Shown in pieces: positions 1 to 11,270 of a DNA stretch of 64,000 nucleotides. How positions within the stretch are numbered: position 1 is the first letter of the stretch; each line of letters begins with the position of its first letter. The translations under genes and the position numbers were made by a program. Location: contig NZ_JACHWB010000007.1 in assembly GCF_014191055.1 (NCBI RefSeq), forward strand, positions 62,001-126,000, written 5' to 3'. The DNA is from Microvirga lupini (GTDB taxonomy: Bacteria; Pseudomonadota; Alphaproteobacteria; Rhizobiales; Beijerinckiaceae). The notes under the pieces are model-generated. The model ran no database searches. It had not been told where the DNA came from and worked only from the letters and a program-made list of their open reading frames with translations.

Positions 1-30
1 GAGGGCTCAGGTTTGTGCCAGTCTTTGAGA

Positions 31-61
31 CAATAAAAAGGCGCGGCCGGAGCCGCGCCTT
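31..61 (-). terminator. Intrinsic terminator of pnp
   Basis: Read on the minus strand, a 10-bp perfect stem (AAGGCGCGGC with its complement, tetraloop TCCG) is followed at once by a T-rich run. It lies 28 bases past the pnp stop codon and has the textbook form of a Rho-independent terminator. Confidence 0.85.
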
Positions 62-88
62 CTGTTCTTCCGTCAGGCTTAACGCCAG

Positions 89-2263
89 TTACTCGCCGGC
101 CTGCTTCTGCTGGTCGCGCTGGGCGCGTTCCGCATCGCGTTCGGCCTTGAGCTGCTCTGTGATGTCCTCACCGGTCTCCTGGTTGACCACCTTCATGGAG
201 AGACGGACCTTGCCGCGCTCGTCCATGCCGAGGAACTTCACCTTCACCTTGTCGCCTTCCTTGACCACGTCGGTGACCTTGCCGACGCGGTTCTTGGCGA
301 GCTCCGAGATGTGCACGAGGCCGTCGCGCGAACCGAAGAAGTTCACGAAGGCGCCGAACTCCATCACCTTCACAACCGTGCCCTCGTAGATCGTGTTGAT
401 CTCGGGCTCGGCCACGATGGAGCGGATCCAGTTGTAGGCCGCCTTGATCGACTTGCCGTCGGCCGACGCGATCTTGATGAGGCCGTCGTCGTTGATGTCG
501 ATCTTCGCGCCGGTCTTCTCCACGATCTCGCGGATGACCTTGCCGCCCGAACCGATGACTTCGCGGATCTTGTCGACCGGGATCTGCATGGTCTCGATGC
601 GCGGGGCATGCTCGCCGAGCTCGGCGCGCGGCGCGGTCAGCGCCTTGTTCATCTCGGCGAGGATGTGCGTGCGGCCGGCCTGAGCCTGGTCCAGCGCCAC
701 GCGCATGATCTCTTCCGTGATGCCGGCGATCTTGATGTCCATCTGGAGCGAGGTGATGCCCTGCTCCGTTCCGGCCACCTTGAAGTCCATGTCGCCGAGG
801 TGATCCTCGTCGCCGAGGATGTCGGACAGAACCGCGAAGCGCTCACCCTCGAGGATGAGGCCCATGGCGATGCCCGCCACCGGACGGCGCAGCGGCACGC
901 CCGCATCCATCAGGGCGAGCGAGGCGCCGCAGACGGAGGCCATGGACGAGGAGCCGTTGGACTCGGTGATCTCGCTGACGACGCGGATCGTGTAAGGGAA
1001 CTCGTGAGAGGCCGGCAGCATCGGGTGGATGGCGCGCCAGGCGAGCTTGCCGTGGCCGATTTCGCGGCGGCCGGGCGATCCCATGCGGCCCGTCTCACCG
1101 ACGGAATAGGGCGGGAAGTTGTAGTGCAGCAGGAAGGTTTCCTTGCGGGTGCCCTCCAGCTCGTCGATGAACTGCTCGTCCTCGCCGGTGCCGAGCGTGG
1201 TCACGACCAGCGCCTGGGTCTCACCGCGGGTGAACACGGCCGAGCCGTGAGTGCGCGGCAGGACGCCCACTTCCGACTGGATCGGACGGACCGTCTTGAG
1301 GTCGCGGCCGTCGATGCGCGAGCCGGTGTCGAGGATGTTCCAGCGCACGACCTTGGCCTGGGCTTCCTTGAAGACCGCCTTGACCTTCTCGGGGTCGAAC
1401 TTCGGCTCGCCGTCGGCGGGAAGAAGCTCGGCCATCACCTTCGCCTTCACGGCGTCGACGGCGGCGTAGCGGTCCTGCTTCTTGGTGATCTTGTAGGCTT
1501 CGCGCAGGTCTGTCTCGGCGATGGCGAGAACGGCCTTCTCCACCTCGGACACGTCGGCCGGCTGGTAGTCGCGCGGCTCCTTGGCGGCCTTCTCGGCAAG
1601 GCGGATGATCGCCTCGATCACCGGCTGGAAGTGCTTGTGGCCGAACATCACGGCGCCGAGCATCACGTCTTCCGCCAGTTCCTTGGCCTCGGACTCGACC
1701 ATCAGAACGGCGTCGGCCGTGCCGGCGACCACGAGGTCGAGGGAGGTCTGGTCCATCTCCTGCAGCGGCGGGTTCAGCTTGTACTGACCGCCGATGTAGC
1801 CGACGCGGGCGGCGCCCACGGGACCCATGAAGGGCACGCCCGAGAGGGTGAGGGCAGCCGAAGCGGCAACCATGCCGACGATGTCAGGATCGTTCTCGAG
1901 ATCGTGCGAGAGCACGGTCACGACAACCTGGGTGTCGTTCTTGTAGCCCTCGACGAAGAGGGGGCGGATCGGGCGGTCGATGAGGCGGGAGACGAGGGTC
2001 TCCTTCTCGGTTGGACGGCCTTCACGCTTGAAATAGCCGCCCGGGATGCGGCCGGCGGCGTAGGTGCGCTCCTGGTAGTTCACCGTGAGCGGGAAGAAAT
2101 CGAAACCGGGCTTCGGCTCCTTGGCCGACACGACGGTGGCAAGAACGGTGGTCTCACCGTAGGTGGCGACGACGGCGCCGTCGGCCTGGCGGGCCATCTT
2201 GCCCGTTTCGAGCACGAGCTTGCGGCCGGCCCAGATCAGTTCTTCGCGTTGAATATCGAACAT
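89..2263 (-). CDS. pnp: Polyribonucleotide nucleotidyltransferase (PNPase)
   Basis: Cytosolic 3'-to-5' phosphorolytic exoribonuclease that degrades mRNA and usually works with RNase E. The 724-residue protein has the family's full length and order: two RNase PH-like domains with a helical linker, then a KH domain ([12 protein letters not shown] near residue 560) and an S1 domain ([13 protein letters not shown]) before a charged tail. The start is the ATG giving [13 protein letters not shown], the usual PNPase N-terminus; an upstream in-frame ATG at 2314 would add 17 unconserved residues. It follows rpsO in the same direction, the near-universal rpsO-pnp pair, with a hairpin between them. A terminator follows the gene. 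Confidence 0.97.
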   Translation of the reverse strand: MFDIQREELIWAGRKLVLETGKMARQADGAVVATYGETTVLATVVSAKEPKPGFDFFPLTVNYQERTYAAGRIPGGYFKREGRPTEKETLVSRLIDRPIRPLFVEGYKNDTQVVVTVLSHDLENDPDIVGMVAASAALTLSGVPFMGPVGAARVGYIGGQYKLNPPLQEMDQTSLDLVVAGTADAVLMVESEAKELAEDVMLGAVMFGHKHFQPVIEAIIRLAEKAAKEPRDYQPADVSEVEKAVLAIAETDLREAYKITKKQDRYAAVDAVKAKVMAELLPADGEPKFDPEKVKAVFKEAQAKVVRWNILDTGSRIDGRDLKTVRPIQSEVGVLPRTHGSAVFTRGETQALVVTTLGTGEDEQFIDELEGTRKETFLLHYNFPPYSVGETGRMGSPGRREIGHGKLAWRAIHPMLPASHEFPYTIRVVSEITESNGSSSMASVCGASLALMDAGVPLRRPVAGIAMGLILEGERFAVLSDILGDEDHLGDMDFKVAGTEQGITSLQMDIKIAGITEEIMRVALDQAQAGRTHILAEMNKALTAPRAELGEHAPRIETMQIPVDKIREVIGSGGKVIREIVEKTGAKIDINDDGLIKIASADGKSIKAAYNWIRSIVAEPEINTIYEGTVVKVMEFGAFVNFFGSRDGLVHISELAKNRVGKVTDVVKEGDKVKVKFLGMDERGKVRLSMKVVNQETGEDITEQLKAERDAERAQRDQQKQAGE

Positions 2264-2435
2264 GCTTTTTCGTCTTTCATGACAGCAGGAGCGGGGGCTC
2301 GATGCCATGAGCAAGACGGCAAGAAGCTCGTGCCGGCGGGCAAGCCCACCTCATAAGCTCCTTGCGATCCTGCCATGGTCATCGCGTCGGCCGTCTCCTC
2401 AGAGGACACCGGGACTTGATCGTCGACCGGTGTAG

Positions 2436-2463
2436 AAACCGTCCGGAGCCGGGCTCCGGACGG
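2436..2463 (-). terminator. Hairpin between rpsO and pnp
   Basis: On the minus strand CCGTCCGGAGCC and its complement form a stem of about 10-12 bp followed by TTTCTAC, 17 bases after the rpsO stop. It could be a partial terminator, or an RNase III or mRNA-stability hairpin; the rpsO-pnp spacer of E. coli holds processing sites of that sort. The T run is short, so read-through into pnp is plausible. Confidence 0.6.
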
Positions 2464-2479
2464 AAGTCGTTTGAAAAGC

Positions 2480-2749
2480 TTAGCGGCGGATGCCGAGCTT
2501 CTCGATCAGCGTGCGGTAGCGGCTCTCGTCCTTCTTCTTCAGGTAGTCGAGAAGCGAACGGCGCGACGACACCATCTTCAGGAGGCCACGACGGGAGTGG
2601 TTGTCCTTGTTGTGGCTCTTGAAGTGACCGGTCAGGTTGTTGATCCGCTCGGTCAGAATGGCAACCTGCACCTCGGGGGAGCCGGTATCGCCAGCCTTCT
2701 GGGCGAATTCCTTTACAAGCGCGTTCTTGCGCTCAGCCGTAATCGACAT
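2480..2749 (-). CDS. rpsO: 30S ribosomal protein S15
   Basis: Primary 16S rRNA-binding protein of the small-subunit platform, which nucleates S6, S18, S11 and S21 assembly. At 89 residues it is exactly the usual length and starts [16 protein letters not shown]. The rRNA-contact segment around [16 protein letters not shown] and the C-terminal IEKLGIRR are intact. An AAAGGA-like ribosome site precedes the ATG. It leads the rpsO-pnp unit. In other bacteria S15 represses its own translation through its leader; about 150 bases of leader exist here, but I cannot fold a specific S15 target by eye. Confidence 0.97.
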   Translation of the reverse strand: MSITAERKNALVKEFAQKAGDTGSPEVQVAILTERINNLTGHFKSHNKDNHSRRGLLKMVSSRRSLLDYLKKKDESRYRTLIEKLGIRR

Positions 2750-2899
2750 CGTGTGTCCTTTCAGGTTGGTTTTATAAGGAGACCTTGGCCTTCAGGGCTT
2801 CGGTCCGGGGCATCCGGAAGGGCCGGGCCGGGATGTCGTCCAGCGCGGTCCGAACTCGGACGCGTCTTTCAGGGCTAAAAGCCTGCCAAAAGATGGCGC

Positions 2900-2928
2900 A
2901 CCATACACGAAATGCGCCCGAGTGCCAG
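2900..2928 (-). promoter_or_regulatory. Candidate sigma70 promoter of rpsO-pnp
   Basis: The minus strand carries CTGGCA, 17 bases, TATGGT, each box matching four of six consensus positions. It would give a 5' leader of about 140 bases. Spacing is ideal but the box scores are only fair. Confidence 0.4.
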
Positions 2929-3048
2929 AAAAATCGTTTTTCTCAAGCGGGGCAATAAGATGCGCCGATTTGGGCCATTCCCTGGCGGAACAAGTCTTTC
3001 AGGTCACGGTTGGTGAACGAGACACCCCCAACACAGGAAACCGATATC

Positions 3049-3591
3049 ATGACTGCCACCACAGGCATGGCCGATTTGACGTCCTCGGAAGACATCCGGA
3101 ACATCTTCATCACCGGGCTGGAAAACGCCCACGCCCTCGAGAAGCAGGCCATTCAGCTCATGGAGCGGCAGGTCGAGCGGTTCGAAAACTATCCGGAGAT
3201 GTCCGACCTCCTGCGCCGGCACATCGTCGAAACGGAAGGCCAGATCCGCCGCCTCGACGAGGCTCTGCACAGCTTCGGGGCGGACCGCTCGATCTTGAAG
3301 GACATGGCCACCCAGTTCATGGCCAACCTGGCGGCGGCCGGTCATATGCCGATGGCCGATGAGGTTCTCAAGAACACCTTCGCCAACCATGCCTTCGAGA
3401 ATTTCGAGATCGCATCCTACAAGTCGCTGATCGCCATGGCCGAGGCGTCCGGGAACCAGAAGTTCATCCCGGCCCTCCAGGAGAGCCTGCGCGAAGAGGA
3501 AAAGACCGCTCAGGCGGTCTACGACATGATCGTGCCGATCACCCAGAAGTTCCTGATGCGCTCGGCGCAGGGGCTGAAGGCCGACCGGTAA
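3049..3591 (+). CDS. Ferritin-like DUF892 (YciE/YciF-type) protein
   Basis: A predicted four-helix ferritin-like protein of 180 residues. Members of this family (YciE, YciF) are cytosolic, stress-linked and often bind a di-iron centre. The repeated helices with acidic and His positions fit: EDIRNIFITGLENAHALEKQ, then RHIVETEGQIRRLDEAL, then ENFEIASYKSLIAMAEASG, and a last helix with LREEEKTAQAVYDMI. The ATG at 3049 was chosen because AGGAAA lies 8 bases upstream; a TTG at 3010 is in frame but lacks a site. It is a lone plus-strand gene between minus-strand core operons, so it is its own unit. Exact function is unknown. Confidence 0.8.
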   Translation: MTATTGMADLTSSEDIRNIFITGLENAHALEKQAIQLMERQVERFENYPEMSDLLRRHIVETEGQIRRLDEALHSFGADRSILKDMATQFMANLAAAGHMPMADEVLKNTFANHAFENFEIASYKSLIAMAEASGNQKFIPALQESLREEEKTAQAVYDMIVPITQKFLMRSAQGLKADR

Positions 3592-3609
3592 GGTTTGCAT
3601 TCCTCTGAC

Positions 3610-3690
3610 GTCATGGCCGGGCTTGTCCCGGCCATCCACGTTTTGGAAGGCTAAAGACGTGGATCCCCGGACTTGTTCCGGGGATGATAG
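3610..3690. repeat. Dispersed palindromic repeat, double stem
   Basis: Two palindromes joined by complementary arms: TCATGGCCGGG-CTTGT-CCCGGCCAT, then ATCCACG...CGTGGAT, then CCCCGGACTTGTTCCGGGG. It is non-coding and lies between the convergent ferritin-like gene and truB. Its core resembles the element at 5093. This type of multi-copy palindrome is common in Hyphomicrobiales genomes. It may also end transcription from both sides. Confidence 0.7.
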
Positions 3691-3701
3691 GTGAGGGTAT
3701 G

Positions 3702-4622
3702 CTAAGCCCCTAGATTGAACACCCGGTGCGGCACCAATTCGCCGCGCTCCACGTCGCCTACGGCGATGAGCACGCCGTTGCAGGTGGCGTACACCTTCCC
3801 CGAGAGCGGCGCCTCGCGGCCGCGCAGGATGATCGACTGGCCGCGCATGAGGCGCCCGGCCATGTCGCGGCTCACCGCGATGGATGGGATTTCGCTGAGC
3901 GCCGCCTCCACCGGGCGCAGGGCCGCCGGATCGGTGGCGACGTCGTCGACCGTGACGGCGTCGTGCTCCGTGAACGGGCCGACGCGGGTCCGCCGGAGCG
4001 CCGCGATATGGCCGAGACAGCCGAGCGCCCGGCCGAGATCGCGGGCGATGGCCCGGACATAGGTGCCCTTGCCGCAATCGGCCTCGATGATCGAGCGGTT
4101 GCCGTCATGATGCACGAGGGCAAGGCGGTCGATCTCAACGGTGCGCGGCTGCAGCTCCACCACCTCCCCGTCACGCGCTAGGTCATAAGCGCGCTCGCCG
4201 GCGATCTTGATGGCGGAAAAGCGCGGCGGCACCTGCTGGATCGACCCGGTGAAGCGCGGAAGGAAGTCTTCGATGTCCGACGGATCGGGCAGCCTGTCCG
4301 TGCGCTCGACAACCTCGCCCTCAGTATCGTCCGTGGTGGTCTCCGCCCCCCAGGCGACGGTGAACACGTAGGATTTGCGACCGTCCATGACGAAGGGCAC
4401 GGTCTTGGTGGCTTCGCCGAGCGCAATCGGCAGGATGCCGGAGGCGAGCGGATCGAGGGTGCCGGCGTGTCCGGCCTTCTTGGCCGAGAGGCCGCGCTTG
4501 ACCACCGCCACCGCATGGGTCGAGGTCATGCCGACGCCCTTGTCGAGAATGATCCATCCGTTGACGTCGCGCTTCTTCGGTCGGTCCCCATGGGGCCTCC
4601 GCTGCGGGCGTTCCTCGCTCAT
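3702..4622 (-). CDS. truB: tRNA pseudouridine(55) synthase TruB
   Basis: Converts uridine 55 in the T-loop of nearly all tRNAs to pseudouridine and also acts as a tRNA folding chaperone. The catalytic segment GHAGTLDPLASG is present with Asp57 as nucleophile, and the rest matches the TruB I fold. A basic N-terminal extension (about residues 1-18) is common in this order. The ATG overlaps the rbfA stop by one base (TGATG), which argues for translational coupling; a GTG three bases earlier is an alternative. It is last of the rimP-nusA-infB-rbfA-truB unit. Confidence 0.96.
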   Translation of the reverse strand: MSEERPQRRPHGDRPKKRDVNGWIILDKGVGMTSTHAVAVVKRGLSAKKAGHAGTLDPLASGILPIALGEATKTVPFVMDGRKSYVFTVAWGAETTTDDTEGEVVERTDRLPDPSDIEDFLPRFTGSIQQVPPRFSAIKIAGERAYDLARDGEVVELQPRTVEIDRLALVHHDGNRSIIEADCGKGTYVRAIARDLGRALGCLGHIAALRRTRVGPFTEHDAVTVDDVATDPAALRPVEAALSEIPSIAVSRDMAGRLMRGQSIILRGREAPLSGKVYATCNGVLIAVGDVERGELVPHRVFNLGA

Positions 4623-5053
4623 CACTCTTGCTCGTTGTCGTCGTCGGAAAGGTCGGGGCCGGATCGGCCCGTGTCGCGGGCCACACGCTCGGTGCGCAGG
4701 AGCGCGTCGATGCGGGCGGCCTCGTCGAAGCTCTCGTCGCGGCGGAAGCGCAGGTCGGGGGCGAATTTCAGGTTCACCCGGCGGGCGACCTCCTGGCGCA
4801 GCAGCTTCTTGTTCTTCTCCAGAGCTTTCAGCACCGCGTCCTCATCCTTGCCGCCGAGCGGCATGATGTAGGCGGTAGCGAGCTTGAGATCCGGCGACAT
4901 GCGCACTTCCGGAATCGTGATAACGTTCCTCGTCAGCACATCGTCCTGCAGGTCGCCGCGGGAGAGAACTTCTGCGAGTGCATGGCGGACAAGCTCGGCC
5001 ACGCGCTGCTGGCGCTGGGAGGGTCCAGTGGTTTGTTCGAAACGTTTGGCCAT
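4622..5053 (-). CDS. rbfA: Ribosome-binding factor A
   Basis: Small KH-type protein that binds immature 30S subunits near helix 1 of 16S rRNA and aids late maturation. The 143 residues include the expected motifs: [19 protein letters not shown] at the N-terminus and the KH region [19 protein letters not shown]. The acidic C-terminal tail is usual in alphaproteobacteria. It sits between infB and truB, the standard arrangement, but is separated from infB by 107 bases that hold an inverted repeat. Confidence 0.96.
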   Translation of the reverse strand: MAKRFEQTTGPSQRQQRVAELVRHALAEVLSRGDLQDDVLTRNVITIPEVRMSPDLKLATAYIMPLGGKDEDAVLKALEKNKKLLRQEVARRVNLKFAPDLRFRRDESFDEAARIDALLRTERVARDTGRSGPDLSDDDNEQE

Positions 5054-5092
5054 TGTTATATCTCCGGGGTTGGACCGGATCGTTCAAAAGGG

Positions 5093-5121
5093 GTCATGGC
5101 CGGGAGCGACCCGGCCATGAC
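5093..5121. repeat. 12-bp inverted repeat between infB and rbfA
   Basis: GTCATGGCCGGG, a 5-base loop, then CCCGGCCATGAC: a perfect 12-bp stem. The core resembles the repeat at 3610. It lies inside the nusA operon and could reduce read-through or protect the upstream mRNA. Confidence 0.75.
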
Positions 5122-5160
5122 ATTGAAGAGAGATTGCGGTGGGGCGAAGACGGAGGCTGC

Positions 5161-8058
5161 TTACAGCGACCGCTTCACCTCTTCCACGCGGTAGCACTCG
5201 ATGAGGTCGCCGACGCGCATGTCCTGGTAGTTCTCGAAGGACATACCGCATTCCTGACCCGAGGTGACCTCGCGGGCATCGTCCTTGAAGCGCTTGAGCT
5301 GCGAGAGCTTGCCCTCGTGGATCACAACGTTGTCGCGGATCAGGCGGACATGGGCGCCGCGCTGGACCACGCCGTCGAGGACGCGGCAGCCGGCGATCTT
5401 GCCGACCTTCGACACGTTGAACACCTCGAGGATCTGCGCCTCGCCGAGCCGCTCCTCGCGGAGCGTCGGAGCCAGCAGTCCGGACATCGCCGCCTTCACG
5501 TCATCCACGAGGTCGTAGATGATGTTGTAGTAGCGGATCTCGATGCCGGCACGCTCGGCCGCCTCGCGCGCTTCCTTGTGGGCACGCACATTGAAGGCCA
5601 GGATGATGGCGCCCGAGGCTTCCGCCAGGGTGACGTCCGATTCCGAGATGCCGCCGACGCCGGCCTGGACGATACGGGCGGCCACTTCCTCGTTGCCGAC
5701 CTTCTCAAGAGCACCGACGATCGCTTCCGCCGAGCCCTGCACGTCCGCGCGAACCACGAGCGGGAATTCCTTGCGGCCCGCTCCGGCCTTGAGGTCGTGC
5801 ATCATGTCGGCGAGCGTGCGCCCGGCCGAACCCATGCGGGCCGCCTGACGCTCGCGCTTCTGGCGGGTGCGGTATTCGGTGACCTCGCGGGCGCGGGCCT
5901 CCGACTCGACCACCGCCACGCGGTCGCCGGCCTCGGGCGTGCCGTTGAAGCCCAGAACCTCGACCGGGACGGAGGGACCTGCCTCCTTCACGTTGGCACC
6001 GAGATCGTTGATCAGGGCACGCACGCGACCCCACTCGGCGCCGGCCACGACGATGTCGCCGGTGCGCAGCGTTCCGCGCTGCACGAGCACGGTGGCCACG
6101 GGCCCCCGTCCGCGATCGAGCTTGGCCTCGATGACGGTTCCTTCCGCCGAGCGCTCGGCATTGGCCTTGAGCTCGAGAATTTCCGCCTGCAGCTGGAGAC
6201 CTTCGAGAAGGGTCTCGAGACCGTCGCCTGTCTTGGCCGAGACCTCGAACTCGAGGGTCTCGCCGCCCATGGACTCGACCACGATGGAGTGCTGCAGCAG
6301 CTCGGTTCGCACCCGCTGCGGGTTCGCGTCGGGCTTGTCGATCTTGTTGATCGCCACGATCAGGGGCACGCCGGCCGCCTGCGCGTGATTGATCGCCTCG
6401 ACGGTCTGCGGCATGACGCCGTCATCGGCCGCCACCACCAGCACCACGATGTCCGTCACCTTGGCGCCGCGGGCGCGCATGGCCGTGAAGGCCGCGTGAC
6501 CCGGCGTGTCGATGAAGGTGATCTTGCCGCCGAGCGGCGAGGTCACCTGATAGGCGCCGATATGCTGCGTGATGCCGCCGGCTTCGCCGGACACCACGTT
6601 GGTCTTGCGGATCGCGTCGAGCAGCGAGGTCTTGCCGTGGTCGACGTGGCCCATGATGGTCACGACCGGCGGACGGGTGACGAGGTTCTCGTCCACGTCC
6701 GGGGTGTCGAACAGGCCTTCCTCGACGTCCGACTCCGCAACGCGCTTCACCGTGTGGCCGAGTTCTTCCGCCACGAGCTGCGCGGTATCGGCATCGATCA
6801 CGTCGGTGATCTTGTGCATCTGTCCCTGCTTCATCAGGAACTTGATCACGTCCACGGCGCGCTCCGACATGCGGTTGGCGAGCTCCTGGATGGTGATCGT
6901 CTCCGGAATCGTCACCTCGCGGGCGATCTTTTCCTTCTGTTCCACCTGGCGGTGGCCCATAAGCCGCTGATTGCGGCGCCGGAAGGCGGCGAGCGAGCGG
7001 GTGCGCTCCTCTTCGCCCGAGGTCGCGTTGGCGAGCGTCAGACGTCCACGGCGCTTCTCCTCGCCGGGAGCAGCCTTGGGAGTCTTCGGCAGGGCTGCGG
7101 GCTTCGCGGCAACGCCGGGACGACGGATGGTGCGTGCACCCTCCTCGTCATCCACCAGGGCAGCGCGGGCGGCCATGGGAGGAGCCGTGCGGGCATGGGG
7201 CTTCGCCGTTTCCGGATCGGGTACGACCGGGGCGGCAGGGCGGGCCATATGGTTGAGGCTCGGCGGACGGCCACCCGTGGTGCCGACGCCGGGACGGCTG
7301 AAACCACCCGGACGGGGACCATCAGAACGCGGGCCGCTGGGGCGCGGACCGTCGGAACGAGCGCCGGCGGGACGCGGCCCATCCGTGCGGGGACGATCCG
7401 GGCGCGGACCCTCGAAGCGGCCACCTTCCTGGCGCGGAGCACCGGTGCGGGCTGCGGGAGCGGCGCCCTGAGCGGAACGCGGAGCCTCCTCGCCGAGACG
7501 GCGGCGGGCTTCGTCCTCGGCGCGGCGCTTGCGCTCCTCGTCCTGACGGCGGCGCTCGTCCTCCTCGCGCTTGCGGGCTTCGGCGGCTTCGCGCTCCTGG
7601 GCCTCGGCGGCCTCGCGCTCGGCGCGGCGGGCTGCCTCTTCGGCCTGTCTCTTGCGGTCTTCCTCGTCGCGGCGGCGCGCGTCGACGAGCGCGTTCATGC
7701 GCGCATCGCGCTCCTGCTCGGAGAGCGTCTGCAGCACCATGCCGCCAGACCGGGGGGTGTTCGGAGCGGACCGCTGCGGGCGGCCACCCTGGGCGGGCGC
7801 AGCCGGCTTCGGCGTTGGAGCCGCAGGCTTGGGCGCAGCCGCGGGGGCCGCTGCCTGTTGTGGCGCGGGCCTGCTGTCTTCCTTGGCCCCGGCAGGGCCA
7901 ACGGCAGGGCGACGCTTGACCGTCTCCACCACGACCGACTTGGAACGGCCATGGGAGAAGCTTTGGCGCACCGTGCCTTGCTCGACGGGTCGCTTCAGAG
8001 ACAGCGTCTTGGACGACACGTGAAGAGTCTTGTCGCCCTGGTTTTTCGTATCAGTCAT
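5161..8058 (-). CDS. infB: Translation initiation factor IF-2
   Basis: GTPase that brings fMet-tRNA to the 30S P site and promotes subunit joining. At 965 residues it is the long alphaproteobacterial form. Order: a basic start ([15 protein letters not shown]), a Pro/Ala-rich stretch, a long charged coiled-coil segment rich in Glu and Arg (about 120-200), a repetitive DGPRP segment (about 215-260), then the G domain with GHVDHGKTS near residue 470, [15 protein letters not shown] and [10 protein letters not shown], and the C-terminal beta-barrel and tRNA-binding domains. The ATG overlaps the upstream gene's stop in ATGA. Confidence 0.97.
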   Translation of the reverse strand: MTDTKNQGDKTLHVSSKTLSLKRPVEQGTVRQSFSHGRSKSVVVETVKRRPAVGPAGAKEDSRPAPQQAAAPAAAPKPAAPTPKPAAPAQGGRPQRSAPNTPRSGGMVLQTLSEQERDARMNALVDARRRDEEDRKRQAEEAARRAEREAAEAQEREAAEARKREEDERRRQDEERKRRAEDEARRRLGEEAPRSAQGAAPAARTGAPRQEGGRFEGPRPDRPRTDGPRPAGARSDGPRPSGPRSDGPRPGGFSRPGVGTTGGRPPSLNHMARPAAPVVPDPETAKPHARTAPPMAARAALVDDEEGARTIRRPGVAAKPAALPKTPKAAPGEEKRRGRLTLANATSGEEERTRSLAAFRRRNQRLMGHRQVEQKEKIAREVTIPETITIQELANRMSERAVDVIKFLMKQGQMHKITDVIDADTAQLVAEELGHTVKRVAESDVEEGLFDTPDVDENLVTRPPVVTIMGHVDHGKTSLLDAIRKTNVVSGEAGGITQHIGAYQVTSPLGGKITFIDTPGHAAFTAMRARGAKVTDIVVLVVAADDGVMPQTVEAINHAQAAGVPLIVAINKIDKPDANPQRVRTELLQHSIVVESMGGETLEFEVSAKTGDGLETLLEGLQLQAEILELKANAERSAEGTVIEAKLDRGRGPVATVLVQRGTLRTGDIVVAGAEWGRVRALINDLGANVKEAGPSVPVEVLGFNGTPEAGDRVAVVESEARAREVTEYRTRQKRERQAARMGSAGRTLADMMHDLKAGAGRKEFPLVVRADVQGSAEAIVGALEKVGNEEVAARIVQAGVGGISESDVTLAEASGAIILAFNVRAHKEAREAAERAGIEIRYYNIIYDLVDDVKAAMSGLLAPTLREERLGEAQILEVFNVSKVGKIAGCRVLDGVVQRGAHVRLIRDNVVIHEGKLSQLKRFKDDAREVTSGQECGMSFENYQDMRVGDLIECYRVEEVKRSL

Positions 8059-8726
8059 TCCGCCTCAGTTCCTGCGGGTTTCATAATCGTGGGTTCGCCG
8101 GTCTCGTCGCCGAGGCCAGTTTGATCGGCGCCGATGCCGCGAAAGACGCGGTAACGTTGCCAGCGGTTCAGAAAGCCGTCGCTCCCAGCGCCCGCGACGA
8201 GGGCAGCATGTATCACATGTGACCGGCCTAATGCCAAATCCAATTCGTCATTCGACAATTCTTGGATGACCGGAAAGCTAGATATTGCCTCGCCGAGGCG
8301 TTTTCGCAACTGGTTCGCCAATTTTCTTCGCCCATCTTCGGCCGCCTCTGCGGCATGAATAAGGGCAACGATGGGCTTATCCGTGATCGCCGACTCGACT
8401 TTGTGGAAGCCGGTGATCACCGATCCGGCCTTGTTGGCGAGCGACAGGCCCTGGCGAAGGTCGTCCCGGAGAAGACGTTCGATATCCTGCGCCAGGGTCT
8501 CCGGCACCCTCGCGTCGGTCTTGAATGCGCGGGAGAAGAGGCGACGTTTGGCCGCCTCTTCCACCATGTCGTAGCGAGCCGTGACCCAGGCCCCCCGGCC
8601 CGGCAGCTTGTTCCTAAGATCGGGCACGACCTGCTGGTCGGGCCCGAGGACAAAGCGGATCAGTCCCGCGGGGCTGTTCGCCTCGCGGGTGACGATGCAG
8701 GTGCGCTCCGGTTCATGCCGCGGCAC
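8055..8726 (-). CDS. YlxR-type RNA-binding protein with L7Ae-like domain
   Basis: The conserved partner between nusA and infB. The N-terminal YlxR/DUF448 domain has the hallmark [10 protein letters not shown] and [11 protein letters not shown] segments; an L7Ae/L30e-like RNA-binding region follows ([30 protein letters not shown]). Its role is unsettled, with proposals ranging from ribosome assembly to RNase P and transcription regulation. I start at the GTG at 8726, preceded by GAGGT and lying after the nusA stop; a longer frame from 8813 would overlap nusA by 56 bases. At 223 residues it fits relatives in this order. Its stop overlaps the infB start. Confidence 0.9.
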   Translation of the reverse strand: MPRHEPERTCIVTREANSPAGLIRFVLGPDQQVVPDLRNKLPGRGAWVTARYDMVEEAAKRRLFSRAFKTDARVPETLAQDIERLLRDDLRQGLSLANKAGSVITGFHKVESAITDKPIVALIHAAEAAEDGRRKLANQLRKRLGEAISSFPVIQELSNDELDLALGRSHVIHAALVAGAGSDGFLNRWQRYRVFRGIGADQTGLGDETGEPTIMKPAGTEAE

Positions 8727-8757
8727 GGGTGCTGACCTCGCTTTGCCATAACCGGAT

Positions 8758-10377
<1,620 letters not shown>

Positions 10378-10389
10378 CGAGGTCGCTCC

Positions 10390-11019
10390 TTAGTTTGGTT
10401 TCTTCTGATCGGACGGGTCCTGCGGCTCATCGGGCGCATCCACCACATCCGTGTCTTCATCAAGGTCGTCCGTGGTCGGCGCCGTTCCCCGGCGCAGCGA
10501 TTCACGGATCAGGTCATCGGTCAGAACGAGGTGAGCCTCGCCTAGATCCGTCAGGGGCAGGCGCGCGATGGGGTCGAGACCCTCCTTCACGTCCGGCAAC
10601 TCGACAACGAGCTTTCCGTTCTCGACGCCCCGGAGAAAACCCCGGAACCGCTTGCGGCCTTCGAGCGGCACGGCCATCTCGATCTTGGCATCGTAGCCGG
10701 TCCAGCGCTTGAAATCGCTCTCACGCACGAGCGGCCGGTCGATCCCCGGCGAGGAGATCTCGAGGTGGTAGGCCGTGTCGATGGGATCCTCGAGGTCGAG
10801 CACCGGCGAAATCGCCCGGCTCACGGTCTCGCAATCGCTCACCGACATGGTGCCGTCCGGCCTCTCGGCCATGATCTGCACCGTGCATCCATTCGCGCCG
10901 GTGACCCGCACCCGCACGAGGTTGAAGCCCAGATCCTCGATCACAGGCTCGACGATGGTCGCCACTCGGGCTGCCACGCCGTTCTCGGTAATCAGCCGCT
11001 TGTCGCGTTCGTTTGTCAT
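10390..11019 (-). CDS. rimP: Ribosome maturation factor RimP
   Basis: Cytosolic factor for early 30S assembly. The frame is open further upstream, but the conserved part begins [31 protein letters not shown], so I use the ATG at 11019 (209 residues). RimP hallmarks include [26 protein letters not shown] and an SM-like C-terminal domain. It is first gene of the rimP-nusA-ylxR-infB-rbfA-truB unit. The longer frame would pass through the leader terminator hairpin and is not credible. Confidence 0.94.
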   Translation of the reverse strand: MTNERDKRLITENGVAARVATIVEPVIEDLGFNLVRVRVTGANGCTVQIMAERPDGTMSVSDCETVSRAISPVLDLEDPIDTAYHLEISSPGIDRPLVRESDFKRWTGYDAKIEMAVPLEGRKRFRGFLRGVENGKLVVELPDVKEGLDPIARLPLTDLGEAHLVLTDDLIRESLRRGTAPTTDDLDEDTDVVDAPDEPQDPSDQKKPN

Positions 11020-11048
11020 GGCTCTCCGCACGCTCCGGCATTCAGGCA

Positions 11049-11082
11049 ATAAAAAAGAGCGGACCCGGCGGGGCCCACTCTT
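11049..11082 (-). terminator. Leader terminator (attenuator) upstream of rimP
   Basis: On the minus strand AAGAGTGGGCCC and GGGTCCGCTCTT form a 12-bp stem with two G-U pairs and a CGCC tetraloop, followed by TTTTTTAT. It lies between the predicted start of transcription and the rimP ATG, so it would stop transcription before the first gene. A smaller hairpin (GCAGC-GTCAA-GCTGC, 11088-11102) precedes it. No gene upstream on this strand needs it. Confidence 0.8.
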
Positions 11083-11121
11083 GACCAGCAGCTTGACGCT
11101 GCAACCAGAGCTGACGTCGAA

Positions 11122-11150
11122 CTTATAGCGATTCAAGTCAAAAAAAGCAA
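11122..11150 (-). promoter_or_regulatory. Predicted sigma70 promoter of rimP-nusA-infB operon
   Basis: The minus strand reads TTGCTT, exactly 17 bases, TATAAG: four of six and five of six consensus matches. Transcription would begin near 11115, giving a leader of about 95 bases that carries the attenuator. Confidence 0.7.
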
Positions 11151-11270
11151 GAGTCCTGCAAAAGGACCGTCGGGCACCGCCCTCGGTCACGACAAGGGAC
11201 CTCCGGAAAGGTCGTCAGTCGCCGCCACGCTTCGCTTATGATAAGGGATCGGTGTTCTTGGAGCCGTTCC

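Noticed and set aside
311-2356. A 681-codon plus-strand frame opposite pnp
   Set aside because: Shadow frame: low-complexity composition, no ribosome site, and PNPase is clear on the minus strand.
4978-8124. A very long plus-strand open frame (over 1000 codons) opposite infB
   Set aside because: It is a shadow of the high-GC codon pattern of infB, has no family motifs and is rich in His, Arg and Gly; infB is unmistakable on the other strand.
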